In this document: one piece after another, positions 17,744-27,362 of the stretch | Layout of the letters: every line of letters starts with the position of its first letter | How positions within the stretch are numbered: position 1 is the first letter of the stretch | From: an uncultured Bacteroidales bacterium | Lineage (GTDB): Bacteria; Bacteroidota; Bacteroidia; Bacteroidales; P3 | Direction of reading: 5' to 3' | Assembly: GCA_937901525.1 (NCBI GenBank) | Contig: CALDHX010000080.1 | Coordinates: 1-38,659 of the forward strand | Length of the DNA stretch: 38,659 nucleotides | Notes under the pieces: model-generated | The model's input: the letters and a program-made list of their open reading frames with translations, nothing else | The model's database searches: none | What the model was told of the DNA's origin: nothing | Position numbers and translations under genes: made by a program

Positions 17744-19288
17744 ATGAAAAAATCTTTTGAATCTATTTTTTTAATTCCTGCATTCATTTTTTTCTTTCTT
17801 AGTTTTGCTTTTACTTCTTGTGTAGATGAGGGGGATTACACAACCTCGTCTTCTGTGGAGTTGAAGTTTAGTAGCGATACTCTTAGTTTTGATACTGTTT
17901 TTACAACTATTGGTTCAACAACTAAAATACTTATGGTATATAATAAGGAAAATCAAGCTGTAAAAATAGATAGAATAAAATTAGGAGGTGGAGTTGCAAG
18001 TTATTATAGGCTAAATGTTGATGGAGATACGAGTCTTGTTGCGAAAGATATTGAAATAGGAGCAAAGGATAGTCTTTATATTTTTGTGAGATTAGAATTA
18101 GATTACAATAATCAAAGCAATCCTTTGTTGATTGAAGATTCTATTGAGTTTATCTTTAATAATAAAAGTCAAAAAGTGCTTTTGCAAGCCTTTGGACAAG
18201 ATGCTTATTATCACAAACCAAGTCATTATCTTTTATCTCAAAATCAAAGTGGAGGCTATGATACAATTTGGTTTTCAATGGCTCACGAAAATCCTGAGAG
18301 TTGTGGCGTTATTGTAAATGGAAATGATATTGAGTGGAAAAATGATAAACCTCACGTAGTATTAGGCGTTTGTGCTGTGGATTCTGCTTACACTCTTAAT
18401 TTAAATGCAAATACTAAAATACATTTTCAAAATTCTGCTGAGTTTTGGGTCTATAAAGATGCAACACTTAAAGCAGAAGGAGATGTAAGTCAGCCAATAG
18501 TTTTTCAAGGTCTTAGATTAGATGAGTATTATAAAGATATTCCGGGACAATGGGGCTGTGTTAGGTTTATGGCTGGTTGTAAAGACAATGTTTTGAATAA
18601 TGTTGTTGTGAAAAATGCAACAATTGGTATTTTGGTTGATACTTGTGTAACAAATAAGCCTACAATAGAAATCTTGAATACAAAAATTGAAAATTGTTCT
18701 TATATAGGGCTTTATTCAAGAGGAGCTGTTTTGGATATGAAAAACTCACTTATTCAAAATTGTGGTAGTTATCTTTTAGCACTTACTCTTGGTGGAAATT
18801 ATCAGTTTGTACATTGTACTTTTGCTAATTACTATAATTACAAAACTCGTACAACTCCTTCGCTCTATTTTAATGATTATTATTTAGATGTAAATGAAAA
18901 TGTGCAGTATAGAGCAATTGAAAGGGCAGAGTTTTATAATAGTATAGTTTATGGTGCTCTTTCTGAAACAGAATTAGAGTTTGATATGATTGAGCAAAGC
19001 CTTTCTGCTATAAGGTTTGATTATTGTCTTGCAAAATATGATGTTGATAATCAAAATGTGAACTTATTTACAAATTCTATCTTTAATGAAGAGCCTTTGT
19101 TTGTAGATGTTTCGCAGGGAGATTTGCATTTGCAAGAAAATTCACCTTGCATAGGAAAAGGAAGTGGGGTTTGGGGCTATAATTTACCATACGATATAGA
19201 GGGAAATTATCGTTTGGACCCTCCAAGTATTGGCGCGTATGAATATAAACCGCAGACAAAAATTAAGATTTCTAAGAAAAAATCGTAG
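17744..19288 (+). CDS. Beta-helix lipoprotein
   Basis: The 514-residue protein has an N-terminal hydrophobic stretch ending in the lipobox-like FTSC (C about 26), predicting lipid anchoring. Residues about 38-140 look like an Ig-like beta-sandwich (SSDTLSFDTVFTTIGS). Residues about 210-500 form a right-handed parallel beta-helix with repeated short strands and asparagines (NVVVKNATIGILVDT, ENCSYIGLYSRGA) and end in the IGAYEY motif, which also ends both beta-helices of the giant protein in similar form (IGALEF, IGAYEY). The location is probably the outer membrane or surface, with a carbohydrate-binding or structural role inferred from the fold only. It is the second gene of the operon starting at 16636. 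Confidence 0.8.
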   Translation: MKKSFESIFLIPAFIFFFLSFAFTSCVDEGDYTTSSSVELKFSSDTLSFDTVFTTIGSTTKILMVYNKENQAVKIDRIKLGGGVASYYRLNVDGDTSLVAKDIEIGAKDSLYIFVRLELDYNNQSNPLLIEDSIEFIFNNKSQKVLLQAFGQDAYYHKPSHYLLSQNQSGGYDTIWFSMAHENPESCGVIVNGNDIEWKNDKPHVVLGVCAVDSAYTLNLNANTKIHFQNSAEFWVYKDATLKAEGDVSQPIVFQGLRLDEYYKDIPGQWGCVRFMAGCKDNVLNNVVVKNATIGILVDTCVTNKPTIEILNTKIENCSYIGLYSRGAVLDMKNSLIQNCGSYLLALTLGGNYQFVHCTFANYYNYKTRTTPSLYFNDYYLDVNENVQYRAIERAEFYNSIVYGALSETELEFDMIEQSLSAIRFDYCLAKYDVDNQNVNLFTNSIFNEEPLFVDVSQGDLHLQENSPCIGKGSGVWGYNLPYDIEGNYRLDPPSIGAYEYKPQTKIKISKKKS

Positions 19289-19307
19289 TAAATAGCGAAT
19301 AATTTTG

Positions 19308-19315
19308 TATTTTTG
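19308..19315 (+). promoter_or_regulatory. Promoter -7 element of ppdK
   Basis: TATTTTTG at 19308-19315 fits TAnnTTTG and lies 66 bp before the start codon. No good TTTG stands at the expected upstream distance. Confidence 0.5.
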
Positions 19316-19381
19316 CACGATTATTGTTAAATAGTTTATAAGGTAAAAGAATATATTAATTACAAATTTCATTTTAAAAAG

Positions 19382-22096
19382 ATGACAAAAAAGTACGTTT
19401 ATACTTTTGGTGGTAAGACCGCAGAAGGCAAGGCAGATATGAAGAATCTGCTTGGGGGAAAAGGAGCAAATTTGGCAGAAATGTGTCATTTAGGATTGCC
19501 TGTTCCAGCAGGATTGACAATAACAACAGAGTGTTGTACAGATTACTATGCAAACTCTTGTCAATTGCCAGAAGGCTTAATGGAACAAGTGAAAGAAGGT
19601 CTTAAAAACGCCGAACAAGTAATGGGAATGACCTATGGAGATAAGGATAATTGCTTGTTAGTATCTTGTCGTTCAGGTGCAAGAAGTTCAATGCCAGGAA
19701 TGATGGATACAGTTTTAAATATAGGATTGTGTTCTGCTACAATTCCGGGATTGATAAAGAAAACAAATAATCCTCGTTTCGTGTATGACTCATACAGACG
19801 TTTAATAATGATGTATGCAGACGTTGTAATGGAAAAAGCAGAAGGCTTAGAACCTTGCAAAGGTGTTGGTATCCGTCGTTTATTAGATGATATGTTTGAT
19901 GAATACAAACATTCAAAAGGATATAAGCAAGATACAGACCTTACAACTGAGGATTTGATGTATTTAGCAGAAGAATTCAAAAAAGTTGTAAAAGAAAACA
20001 TCGGAGTAGAGTTCCCTGATGATGCAGAGAAGCAATTAGAAGGTGGAATTAGAGCCGTTTTCAAATCTTGGAATGGTAAAAAAGCTGTTGCATATAGAAG
20101 AATCGAAGGTATTCCTGATGATTGGGGAACAGCAGTAAACGTTCAAGCGATGGTATTCGGTAACATGGGTAATGATTCTGCAACAGGAGTAGCGTTTACT
20201 CGTAACCCTGCAAACGGAGATAATCAATTCTATGGAGAATGGTTGATAAACGCACAAGGAGAAGACGTTGTTGCAGGTATTAGAACACCAAATCCATTGA
20301 ATAGCGAAACAAAAACAGAACAAAACAAGCACTTGCCATCAATGCAAGAAGTAATGCCTGAAACATATAAAGAATTGTGTGATATAAGAGATATTTTGGA
20401 AAAGAATTTCCGTGATATGCTTGATATAGAGTTTACAATTCAAAACAATAAACTTTATATGTTACAATGCCGTGTAGGAAAAAGAACAGGTGTTGCAGCA
20501 GTTACAATGGCGATGGAGATGCTTGGCGAAGGCTTAATCAATGAAAAAGAAGCAATTTGCAGAGTATCACCAGAACAATTAGACGAATTACTTCACCCAA
20601 TCCTTGATGCAAAAGAAGAATCTAAACACACAGTGATAGCACAAGGCTTACCAGCAGGTCCAGGCGGTGCAGTAGGAGTGATAGCTATGACAAGCGAAGA
20701 AGCAATGCGTCTTGAAAAAGCAGGAATAGCAAACATCTTGGTTAGAGAAGAAACAAACCCAGAAGATGTTGAAGGAATGCGTGCAGCAACAGGTATCTTA
20801 ACAGAAAGAGGTGGTATGACATCTCACGCAGCCTTAGTTGCAAGAGGTTGGGGTAAATGTTGTATAGTAGGTTGCAGTGCTTTGAAAATAGATATGGAAG
20901 CAAAAACTGTTTCAATGGGTGGAAAAACTTACAAAGAAGGAGATACACTTAGCTTAAACGGAACAAAAGGAACAGTTTACGAAGGAGCAGTAGCAACAAT
21001 AAATGCATCAGAAAACGAATTGTTCAAACAATTCATGCAATTGGTTGACAAATACAGAACAATGGGCGTTAGAACAAACGCAGACAACCCAAAAGATGCA
21101 CAACAAGCAATAGATTTTGGAGCAGAAGGTATAGGATTGTTCAGAATTGAGCACATGTTCTATGGAGAAAATTCAGAAAAACCATTAGCTATATTAAGAA
21201 AAATGATTCTTTCTGGTTCAACAGAAGAAAGAAAACATTGGTTGAATGAATTGTTACCATACATCAAAGTAGCTGTTAAAGGAACAATGCAAGTGATGAA
21301 CGGAAAACCAGTAACATTCCGTTTGATTGACCCACCTTTGCATGAATTTGTGCCACACACACAAGAAAATGTAGAAGCATTAGCAAAAGAATTAGGAATT
21401 GCAACAGAAGAATTAAATAAGAGAATTGTAGCATTGGAAGAAGTAAACCCAATGATGGGATTAAGAGGAGTAAGATTAGGAATCACTTATCCTGAAATCA
21501 CAGAAACACAATTCAGAGCATTATTTGAAGCAGAAGCTGAATTAAGAAAAGAAGGCTTTGATCCACACTTAGAAATCATGGTTCCATTGACAATATCTGT
21601 AACAGAACTTAAACACCAAAAAGCAATTTGCGATAGAGTTCACGCAGAAGTTGAAGCAGCAATGAGCGCTAAGATAGAATATATGTATGGAACAATGATA
21701 GAAATACCAAGAGCAACACTTGTAGCAGACAAAATAGCAGAAGTAGCAGACTTCTTCTCATTTGGAACAAACGACTTGACACAAATGACCTTTGGATTCT
21801 CTCGTGATGACGTAAATGGTATTTTAGAAACATATCAAAGCGAAAAAATAATTCCTGCAGATCCATTCCAAACATTAGATCAAGAAGGAGTAGGACAATT
21901 AGTAACTTTGGGTGTTCAACGAGGCAGAGCAACAAAACAAAATCTTAAAGTAGGAGTTTGTGGAGAACACGGAGGAGATCCAGAATCAGTTAAATTCTTC
22001 TTCAAAAACGGAATGAACTACGTATCATGTTCACCATTTAGAGTACCAGTTGCAAGACTTGCAGCAGCACAAGCAGCAGTAAACGAAAGCAAATAA
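19382..22096 (+). CDS. ppdK: Pyruvate, phosphate dikinase
   Basis: The 904-residue enzyme interconverts pyruvate, ATP and phosphate with PEP, AMP and PPi. The ATP-grasp nucleotide domain is at the N-terminus (GGKGANLAEM, CRSGARSSMPGMMDT). The swivelling phosphohistidine domain has GGMTSHAALVARGWG with H482. The PEP/pyruvate TIM barrel ends with VCGEHGGDP (catalytic C860) and the SCSPFRVPVARLAAAQ tail. Length is normal for the family and all key residues are present. In anaerobic Bacteroidota it often serves a PPi-linked glycolytic or gluconeogenic step. It is monocistronic, with its own promoter and terminator. The gene uses many A- and C-ending codons, like the other central-metabolism genes here, which suggests high expression. 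Confidence 0.97.
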   Translation: MTKKYVYTFGGKTAEGKADMKNLLGGKGANLAEMCHLGLPVPAGLTITTECCTDYYANSCQLPEGLMEQVKEGLKNAEQVMGMTYGDKDNCLLVSCRSGARSSMPGMMDTVLNIGLCSATIPGLIKKTNNPRFVYDSYRRLIMMYADVVMEKAEGLEPCKGVGIRRLLDDMFDEYKHSKGYKQDTDLTTEDLMYLAEEFKKVVKENIGVEFPDDAEKQLEGGIRAVFKSWNGKKAVAYRRIEGIPDDWGTAVNVQAMVFGNMGNDSATGVAFTRNPANGDNQFYGEWLINAQGEDVVAGIRTPNPLNSETKTEQNKHLPSMQEVMPETYKELCDIRDILEKNFRDMLDIEFTIQNNKLYMLQCRVGKRTGVAAVTMAMEMLGEGLINEKEAICRVSPEQLDELLHPILDAKEESKHTVIAQGLPAGPGGAVGVIAMTSEEAMRLEKAGIANILVREETNPEDVEGMRAATGILTERGGMTSHAALVARGWGKCCIVGCSALKIDMEAKTVSMGGKTYKEGDTLSLNGTKGTVYEGAVATINASENELFKQFMQLVDKYRTMGVRTNADNPKDAQQAIDFGAEGIGLFRIEHMFYGENSEKPLAILRKMILSGSTEERKHWLNELLPYIKVAVKGTMQVMNGKPVTFRLIDPPLHEFVPHTQENVEALAKELGIATEELNKRIVALEEVNPMMGLRGVRLGITYPEITETQFRALFEAEAELRKEGFDPHLEIMVPLTISVTELKHQKAICDRVHAEVEAAMSAKIEYMYGTMIEIPRATLVADKIAEVADFFSFGTNDLTQMTFGFSRDDVNGILETYQSEKIIPADPFQTLDQEGVGQLVTLGVQRGRATKQNLKVGVCGEHGGDPESVKFFFKNGMNYVSCSPFRVPVARLAAAQAAVNESK

Positions 22097-22116
22097 GACT
22101 CAAAAACAATAAAACC

Positions 22117-22152
22117 AAAAAGGCGATTGAAATAATTTCAGTCGCCTTTTTT
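22117..22152 (+). terminator. Terminator of ppdK
   Basis: AAAAAGGCGA(T)T pairs with A(G)TCGCCTTTTTT around a 12-base A/T loop, 20 bp after the ppdK stop. The T tract reads on the plus strand and the A tract on the left lets it also stop the leftward Fic gene. Confidence 0.85.
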
Positions 22153-22172
22153 AATTTGAATAAAATAAAAAA

Positions 22173-22955
22173 CTATTCAATAGATTTAAGGTAAGCTTCT
22201 ATTTCAAAAGATAAGTTTTTTTCAGTCATAGAGGACATAAACTCTCTGAAAATATCAATATTTTCTTTTTCTCGGGTATCAACCAACGCTTTAATATATT
22301 CTTCTTTGTCTTCTTTTGTAATTTTTGTAGGAATAAGACCGAACTCAAATTGCAACATATTCATAATCAAACGAGCCATACGTCCATTTCCATCAGCCCA
22401 AGGGTGAATCGTTACCAAATTATAATGAGCATCAAAACTTAATCTATAAAGTTCATCAATAGATTTATTCTTGGCAGAAGTCCTTTCTTTATTAAGTTGC
22501 TCGCAAAACTCAGATAATTTCGCAGGAACTTTATTATAACTCATATAAGAACGACCTCCTACACCAGCAGAAACATTAAGTAAACGCAATTCTCCACGAG
22601 CAGAAGAAAACTCACCGAGCATAGTCTTGTAATCTTGTCCTGTGTTTTTCATAACAAGAGCCGAAAGAGAAATAAGTAAATCTGTAGAAATAGGAGTGTG
22701 TTGTTTTGCGTATTCAATTGCTTTTTCGTAAGCAAGTTTTAAATCAAGATTCATACTTTGTTCAATAATGCTTTTGCCTTTAAGGCTAATGCCATTATCA
22801 AACATAATTTGATTTTCCAACTCCGTAATAGTAGAACCCTCAATCGCAGTAGAATGAGTTATTAAAGAATAAAGATAAAACCTGTCATAATCAATTTGTT
22901 TATCAATACCCAATTCTTTGTACTTAATAAAAACTTCCTCTAAACTCTTTTTCAT
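22173..22955 (-). CDS. Fic-family protein (class II, self-inhibited type)
   Basis: The 260-residue protein carries the full Fic active-site motif HPWADGNGRMAR with catalytic H184, as in enzymes that transfer AMP or another nucleotide monophosphate to protein hydroxyls. The N-terminal segment has S35-TAI-E39-G40, matching the inhibitory (S/T)xxxE(G/N) helix placed before the Fic core in class II proteins, so activity is probably self-restrained. There is no winged-helix or antitoxin domain and no signal peptide, so it is cytoplasmic. It is transcribed alone, divergent from the zeta-like pair at 23181-23995. A minus-strand TATTTTTG at 22973-22980 is a likely promoter. The target protein is unknown. 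Confidence 0.92.
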   Translation of the reverse strand: MKKSLEEVFIKYKELGIDKQIDYDRFYLYSLITHSTAIEGSTITELENQIMFDNGISLKGKSIIEQSMNLDLKLAYEKAIEYAKQHTPISTDLLISLSALVMKNTGQDYKTMLGEFSSARGELRLLNVSAGVGGRSYMSYNKVPAKLSEFCEQLNKERTSAKNKSIDELYRLSFDAHYNLVTIHPWADGNGRMARLIMNMLQFEFGLIPTKITKEDKEEYIKALVDTREKENIDIFREFMSSMTEKNLSFEIEAYLKSIE

Positions 22956-22972
22956 AATCAGTAATCTTACTG

Positions 22973-22980
22973 CAAAAATA
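22973..22980 (-). promoter_or_regulatory. Promoter -7 element of the fic gene
   Basis: The minus strand reads TATTTTTG, fitting TAnnTTTG, 17 bp before the fic start codon. The upstream element is weak. Confidence 0.5.
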
Positions 22981-23143
22981 ATACATTTTTTATTTTATTA
23001 TTCAATAACACCCCATAAACAGATTATTTTTTTTCATTAAAGAGTAAAATAAAACTAAGAAAAATTTAAAAGAGTTATGTGTTTTTTTAGATAAGAATGA
23101 TAGAAAAGAAGTTGCGTAGAAACAATTTGTAAAATAAATTTGT

Positions 23144-23151
23144 TATTTTTG
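23144..23151 (+). promoter_or_regulatory. Promoter -7 element of the zeta-like pair
   Basis: TATTTTTG at 23144-23151 lies 29 bp before the start at 23181. The 225-bp gap between fic and this gene contains nothing else I can support. Confidence 0.5.
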
Positions 23152-23180
23152 CACAGAAAAACAATTAAAAATAGAATTCT

Positions 23181-23369
23181 ATGTCAGAGAGTGAAATGAA
23201 TAGTTATAGATTCAGTTCTGGAGAGGAACCTTCTGATGAGATGTTGTGTCAATTAATGAAAGAGGTTGCGCAAGAAGTAAATGAAAGTAATGAAAAAGTA
23301 TTGTGCAGTTTTTTTGAATCTTTACGAAAAGAGGCAAGTGAAATAAGAAAAACTTGGATTAAGGAATAA
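23181..23369 (+). CDS. Small acidic protein, likely partner of the zeta-like kinase
   Basis: The 62-residue product is rich in Glu and Ser, with no signal peptide, and is predicted mostly helical (DEMLCQLMKEVAQEVNESNEK). It has its own promoter and ends 14 bp before the P-loop gene at 23384, so the two are co-transcribed. Small helical proteins in this position before zeta-like kinases are commonly taken as antitoxins or partners; that function is inferred from position and size only. No DNA-binding motif is evident. Confidence 0.65.
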   Translation: MSESEMNSYRFSSGEEPSDEMLCQLMKEVAQEVNESNEKVLCSFFESLRKEASEIRKTWIKE

Positions 23370-23383
23370 AGTTTTTAAAATTT

Positions 23384-23995
23384 ATGAATAAAGCAGAACA
23401 TCTCCCTTTGTTAATAGTGATAGCAGGACCTAATGGTTCTGGTAAAACATCTATAACATCTAAACTACTTAAACATGAATGGGTTGAAGATTCTGTTTAT
23501 ATCAATCCGGATAATGTTGCAAAAGAAATTTTTGGCGATTGGAACTCTAAGGAAGCAGTAATTAAGGCTGCTGATTATTGTGCTAAGTGGAGGGAGAAAT
23601 GTTTGTTAGAGAATAAAAGTCTTATCTTTGAAACAGTGATGTCTGCCGATGATAAGGTTGATTTTATCTTACGAGCTAAAAAAGCAGGTTTCTTTATTAG
23701 AGTTTTTTTTATAGCAACAACAAATCCAACAATAAATGCAGCTCGAATTGCCAATAGGGTGATGAAAGGAGGCCACGATGTACCGATTACAAAGATAATA
23801 TCGAGATACAAAAAATCTATATATAATTGCATAAAAGTTTCAAATGTTGTTGATCGTCTTTATGTTTACGATAACTCTATTGACGGAGAAGAAGCAAAGT
23901 TGCAATTTCGTTTAGTGAATGCTAGTGTTGAAAAAATATATGTAGACAAACTTCCTGAATGGGCTCAAACTATAATGCCTAATATAGAATTATAG
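23384..23995 (+). CDS. Zeta-toxin-like P-loop kinase
   Basis: The 203-residue protein starts with a Walker A motif G15-PNGSGK-T22 directly after a hydrophobic strand. INPDNVAKEIF follows, then FETVMSADDKVDFI, the pattern of the zeta toxin / UDP-N-acetylglucosamine kinase family of P-loop proteins. A conserved-type RIANRVMKGGHDVP segment with basic residues suits the lid region. The zeta family phosphorylates UDP-GlcNAc and poisons cell-wall synthesis, but many chromosomal homologues in Bacteroidota have no proven toxicity. It is the second gene of the operon with the 62-residue protein. The cytoplasmic kinase call is firm, the toxin role is inferred. Confidence 0.85.
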   Translation: MNKAEHLPLLIVIAGPNGSGKTSITSKLLKHEWVEDSVYINPDNVAKEIFGDWNSKEAVIKAADYCAKWREKCLLENKSLIFETVMSADDKVDFILRAKKAGFFIRVFFIATTNPTINAARIANRVMKGGHDVPITKIISRYKKSIYNCIKVSNVVDRLYVYDNSIDGEEAKLQFRLVNASVEKIYVDKLPEWAQTIMPNIEL

Positions 23996-24038
23996 ATAGT
24001 GCTTATAATTTTTTCTTTTTCTTTTTCGTTATATTTTT

Positions 24039-25211
24039 ATGAAAAAAGGCTTTGTAATTGTTTTTTTAGTGTTGTTTTCTTTTTTGCTTTCGGCGCAAGG
24101 CGTGAAGGAAATTTGCATTGGGGTGAATGAATATGCGAAAAATCTTCGTTCGGCTTATTATGAGGCGGAGATTTCTTTTAATGGTAGAGAAGATACTTTG
24201 TCTTATTTTCATAAGGTGAGTTTTCAAAAGAATAAATACAAGAATAAAATCTTTGCAAAGTTTAATTCTCAAATCTATTTTGGCGATGAGTTGATTCAAC
24301 AAGTCTTTTGCGATAATAATCACTTTACTTTTGTAGATATTTATCAAAACATTGCCGAGCAATATGAAAAAGAGGATTATCAAACCTTTTTCTCTCAAAT
24401 AGATACTAATCTTATTCCTGATTTTGTCTTTAATAAACCTATTTTTGACCTAAAAGCAATAGAGGAAGGCAATGTCTTGATGTATAAAGAAGAAGATACG
24501 CTAATCAATGACTTTGAATGTTTTAAGCTAAGGGAAGTATTCATAGAATTAGACTCTATTTCTCTTGAAAAAGTGCATTACATAAGAAAAAAAGACTTTC
24601 TTCCTCTTGCAAAACTCACTAAGTCTTGTTTTGTATGTATAACTCGCATAGATGAAAACACTGCTTTTCACAACAATAGATTTATATTTAGTGAAAAAGG
24701 TACAGGAATTACCTTGAAATATAAAAGCCTTTCAGCCCTAAAACAACAATGGGAAGAACAAGAAAGAAATCATAGCACATTTGCTTACGGAACTAAGGCT
24801 TTGGATTTTAAGATAAAAGATATAAAAGGAAAGGAATTTGAATTATCACAAAACAAAGGAAAGGTAATTGCTTTGGTTTTCTTCTATAATAATTGTTCTC
24901 CTTGTATTCCTATGCTTGATGATTTGCAGGAATTATGCAATCAATACAAAGAAAAGAAAGTTGAGATAGTTGCTTTAAATCCTGTGGATAGTAAAATAGG
25001 AGAGGAGGAAATGCAATCCTTTGTAAAAGAGCATAACATAACCTATAACGTTGCTCAAATACCAAAATACACAGTGGAAGAAATGTATTTAGTGCGTTAT
25101 TTCCCAACAATTTTCATTATAGACAAGAAAGGTAGGGTGGTCTATTCGCATCAAGGCTATAACACCTTGTTTAAAGATAAGATTTCTGATATAATAGATA
25201 AGGAATTATAG
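24039..25211 (+). CDS. TlpA/ResA-like exported thiol-disulfide protein
   Basis: The 390-residue protein has a signal peptide (1 to about 19, ending LLSAQ). A long N-terminal beta-rich domain of about 230 residues follows, resembling the lipoprotein-associated domains found before Bacteroidota thioredoxins. The C-terminal thioredoxin/AhpC-TSA domain starts at about 247 (ALDFKIKDIKGKEFEL) with the redox motif C286-SP-C289 and a cis-proline in YFPTIFII. A periplasmic thiol-redox role is likely. It lies 43 bp after the zeta-like gene; no convincing promoter is visible between them, but the function differs, so shared transcription is uncertain. It converges on recG, with only 9 bp between the two stop codons. 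Confidence 0.85.
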   Translation: MKKGFVIVFLVLFSFLLSAQGVKEICIGVNEYAKNLRSAYYEAEISFNGREDTLSYFHKVSFQKNKYKNKIFAKFNSQIYFGDELIQQVFCDNNHFTFVDIYQNIAEQYEKEDYQTFFSQIDTNLIPDFVFNKPIFDLKAIEEGNVLMYKEEDTLINDFECFKLREVFIELDSISLEKVHYIRKKDFLPLAKLTKSCFVCITRIDENTAFHNNRFIFSEKGTGITLKYKSLSALKQQWEEQERNHSTFAYGTKALDFKIKDIKGKEFELSQNKGKVIALVFFYNNCSPCIPMLDDLQELCNQYKEKKVEIVALNPVDSKIGEEEMQSFVKEHNITYNVAQIPKYTVEEMYLVRYFPTIFIIDKKGRVVYSHQGYNTLFKDKISDIIDKEL

Positions 25212-25220
25212 TTTCCTACG

Positions 25221-27317
25221 CTAAGATATTTGAGAAAAATCTGCCGTTTTATGTTTTCTTGCCAAGTAGTTTCTTAACGGTTTATTTTCTTCGGCTTTCA
25301 ATAGAGGGTCGTGTGAAATTATTTGAGCTGCAACATCTTTTGCTTGACTCATCATTAGTTCGTCTTGCACAATGTCGGCAATTTTCAATTCCATAACGCC
25401 ACTTTGTTGAGTGCCTGCAATGTTTCCCGGTCCTCTTAGTTGCAAATCGGCTTGTGCAATCTCAAATCCGTTGTTTGTTGCACACATTGTGTTGATTCTA
25501 AACAAGCCTTCTTGCGACAATTCGTCTTTTGTTCTCAATATACAATAACTTTGTTCTTGTCCTCTGCCGACTCTACCTCTTAATTGATGAAGTTGAGCAA
25601 GCCCAAACCTCTCTGCGTTTTCTATTACCATAACTGTTGCGTTCGGAACATCGACTCCAACCTCAATAACCGTTGTTGCAACCATTATGTTTGTGATTCC
25701 CTCTTTGAAACGTTGCATTTCATAGTCCTTATCTTCGGCTTTCATTTGCCCATGCACAATACTGATTTGATATTTTGGCAAAGGAAATTCCCTAACAATG
25801 CTTTCATATCCGTCCATTAAGTCTTTCAAATCCATTTTCTCGCTTTCCTTAATCAAAGGATAAACAACATAGATTTGTCTTCCTAAATCTATTTGCTTTC
25901 TCATAAAGTTGAAAAGCGTAAGTATGTCTCTGTCGAAAAGATGCGTTGTTTGAATAGGTTTTCTTCCCTTAGGCAGTTCATCAATTACCGAACATTCCAA
26001 ATCACCATAAACACTCATTGCAAGCGTTCTTGGAATAGGGGTTGCAGTCATTACCAAAACGTGAGGCGGAGTAGTGTTTTTGCTCCACATCTTTGCTCTT
26101 TGCTCCACTCCAAAGCGATGTTGCTCATCAATTACGGCAAGTCCAAGATTTTTAAACACAACATTGTCTTCCAAAATAGCGTGTGTGCCAATCAATATAT
26201 TGACCTGTCCCTCGGCAAGAGCGTTTAAAAGTGGTTTTCTCTCTTTTTGCTTACTGCTTCCTGTGAGTAAACACACGTTAAGCGGCATATCTTTTAAGAA
26301 ATTCTTTATGCTGTTGTAGTGTTGCTGAGCAAGAATTTCGGTAGGAGCGATAATTGAGGCTTGAAAACCATTATCTATTGCAATCAACATACACAAAAGA
26401 GCAACAAGTGTCTTTCCGCTTCCTACATCTCCTTGCAAAAGACGATTCATTTGAAAACCTGTTCGCATATCGTTGCGAATTTCTTTCACAACTCTTTGCT
26501 GTGCATTAGTAAGAGTAAAAGGTAGGTTGTTTTTGTAAAAGTTGTTGAAACTATCTCCAACAACCGAAAAGACAAATCCTTTATTTGCCGATTTATTGTT
26601 GTATTTCTTTACTTGGTTTTCAAGTTGCATAAAAAACAACTCTTCAAACTTTAATCTTATTTTTGCCTTTGCGAGATTTTCCTCATTCTTTGGAAAATGA
26701 ATCTCTCTCAAAGCCCTTTCCCTTGTGTAGAGATTATAGTGTTTTGTTATGTATTGAGGTAGGTTTTCTTCAATTCTGTTTACTGCAAGCGAGAGAATTT
26801 CTTGCGTATATTTGGCTAAGGTTTTTGAAGTAAGGAAAGAGTTTTTCATTCTTTCGGTTGTAGAGTAAATAGGAAAGAAAGTGTCGATTGCAGTGCGTTT
26901 ATAAGAAGCGAGAGTCTCAAATTCAGGGTGAGCAAAGTTGAATAAACCATTGAAAAACGTAGGCTTTCCAAAAATAACATAGTCAATGCCAAGAACAAAA
27001 CTATCGCTAATCCATTTCAAACCTTGAAAGAAAACAAGTTCTATTGTTCCCGTTGAATCGGCAAGCGTGATTACAAGTCTTTGTCCTTTGCCTTTAAGGA
27101 TTTCTTTCTTGATTGCTTTTCCTACAACTTGAATATAAGTCTCTTCACTTGCTATTTCTCGGATTTTTGTAAACTTACTCTTGTCTAAATAGCGAAAAGG
27201 GTAATGCTCCAACAAATCTGCAAAAGTTGAAATATTGATTTCTTTTTTCAGAATGTTGGCTTTCTTCTCGCTTATCGAGGATAAATGTTCGATTGGAGTG
27301 TCTAAAAAATCCATCAT
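25221..27317 (-). CDS. recG: ATP-dependent DNA helicase RecG
   Basis: The product is about 698 residues from the start chosen here. The N-terminal wedge domain carries an OB fold (YIQVVGKAIKKEILKG), followed by helicase motifs I (GDVGSGKT), Ia, II (VIDEQHRFG), III (MTATPIPRT), and V/VI (VATTVIEVGVDVPNAT, HQLRGRVGRG). It remodels stalled replication forks and Holliday junctions. The open frame runs 43 codons further upstream (to 27446), but that extension is hydrophobic and unlike RecG. A good minus-strand promoter (27333-27362) lies inside it, so the MMDFLDTPIEHLS start at 27317 (or 27314) is preferred. The C-terminus is complete. Confidence 0.95.
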   Translation of the reverse strand: MMDFLDTPIEHLSSISEKKANILKKEINISTFADLLEHYPFRYLDKSKFTKIREIASEETYIQVVGKAIKKEILKGKGQRLVITLADSTGTIELVFFQGLKWISDSFVLGIDYVIFGKPTFFNGLFNFAHPEFETLASYKRTAIDTFFPIYSTTERMKNSFLTSKTLAKYTQEILSLAVNRIEENLPQYITKHYNLYTRERALREIHFPKNEENLAKAKIRLKFEELFFMQLENQVKKYNNKSANKGFVFSVVGDSFNNFYKNNLPFTLTNAQQRVVKEIRNDMRTGFQMNRLLQGDVGSGKTLVALLCMLIAIDNGFQASIIAPTEILAQQHYNSIKNFLKDMPLNVCLLTGSSKQKERKPLLNALAEGQVNILIGTHAILEDNVVFKNLGLAVIDEQHRFGVEQRAKMWSKNTTPPHVLVMTATPIPRTLAMSVYGDLECSVIDELPKGRKPIQTTHLFDRDILTLFNFMRKQIDLGRQIYVVYPLIKESEKMDLKDLMDGYESIVREFPLPKYQISIVHGQMKAEDKDYEMQRFKEGITNIMVATTVIEVGVDVPNATVMVIENAERFGLAQLHQLRGRVGRGQEQSYCILRTKDELSQEGLFRINTMCATNNGFEIAQADLQLRGPGNIAGTQQSGVMELKIADIVQDELMMSQAKDVAAQIISHDPLLKAEENKPLRNYLARKHKTADFSQIS

Positions 27318-27332
27318 AAGAAAATATTTCAG

Positions 27333-27362
27333 CAAAGATACAAAGAAAAAACACAAAACAAA
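27333..27362 (-). promoter_or_regulatory. Promoter of recG
   Basis: The minus strand reads TTTG (27359-27362), an 18-bp spacer and TATCTTTG (27333-27340). The expected start of transcription falls about 9 bp before ATG 27317, supporting that start over the one at 27446. Confidence 0.65.

Noticed and set aside
22956..23180. Possible tRNA or small RNA in the fic/zeta gap
   Set aside because: No cloverleaf, no T-tailed hairpin; only promoter elements are supported.
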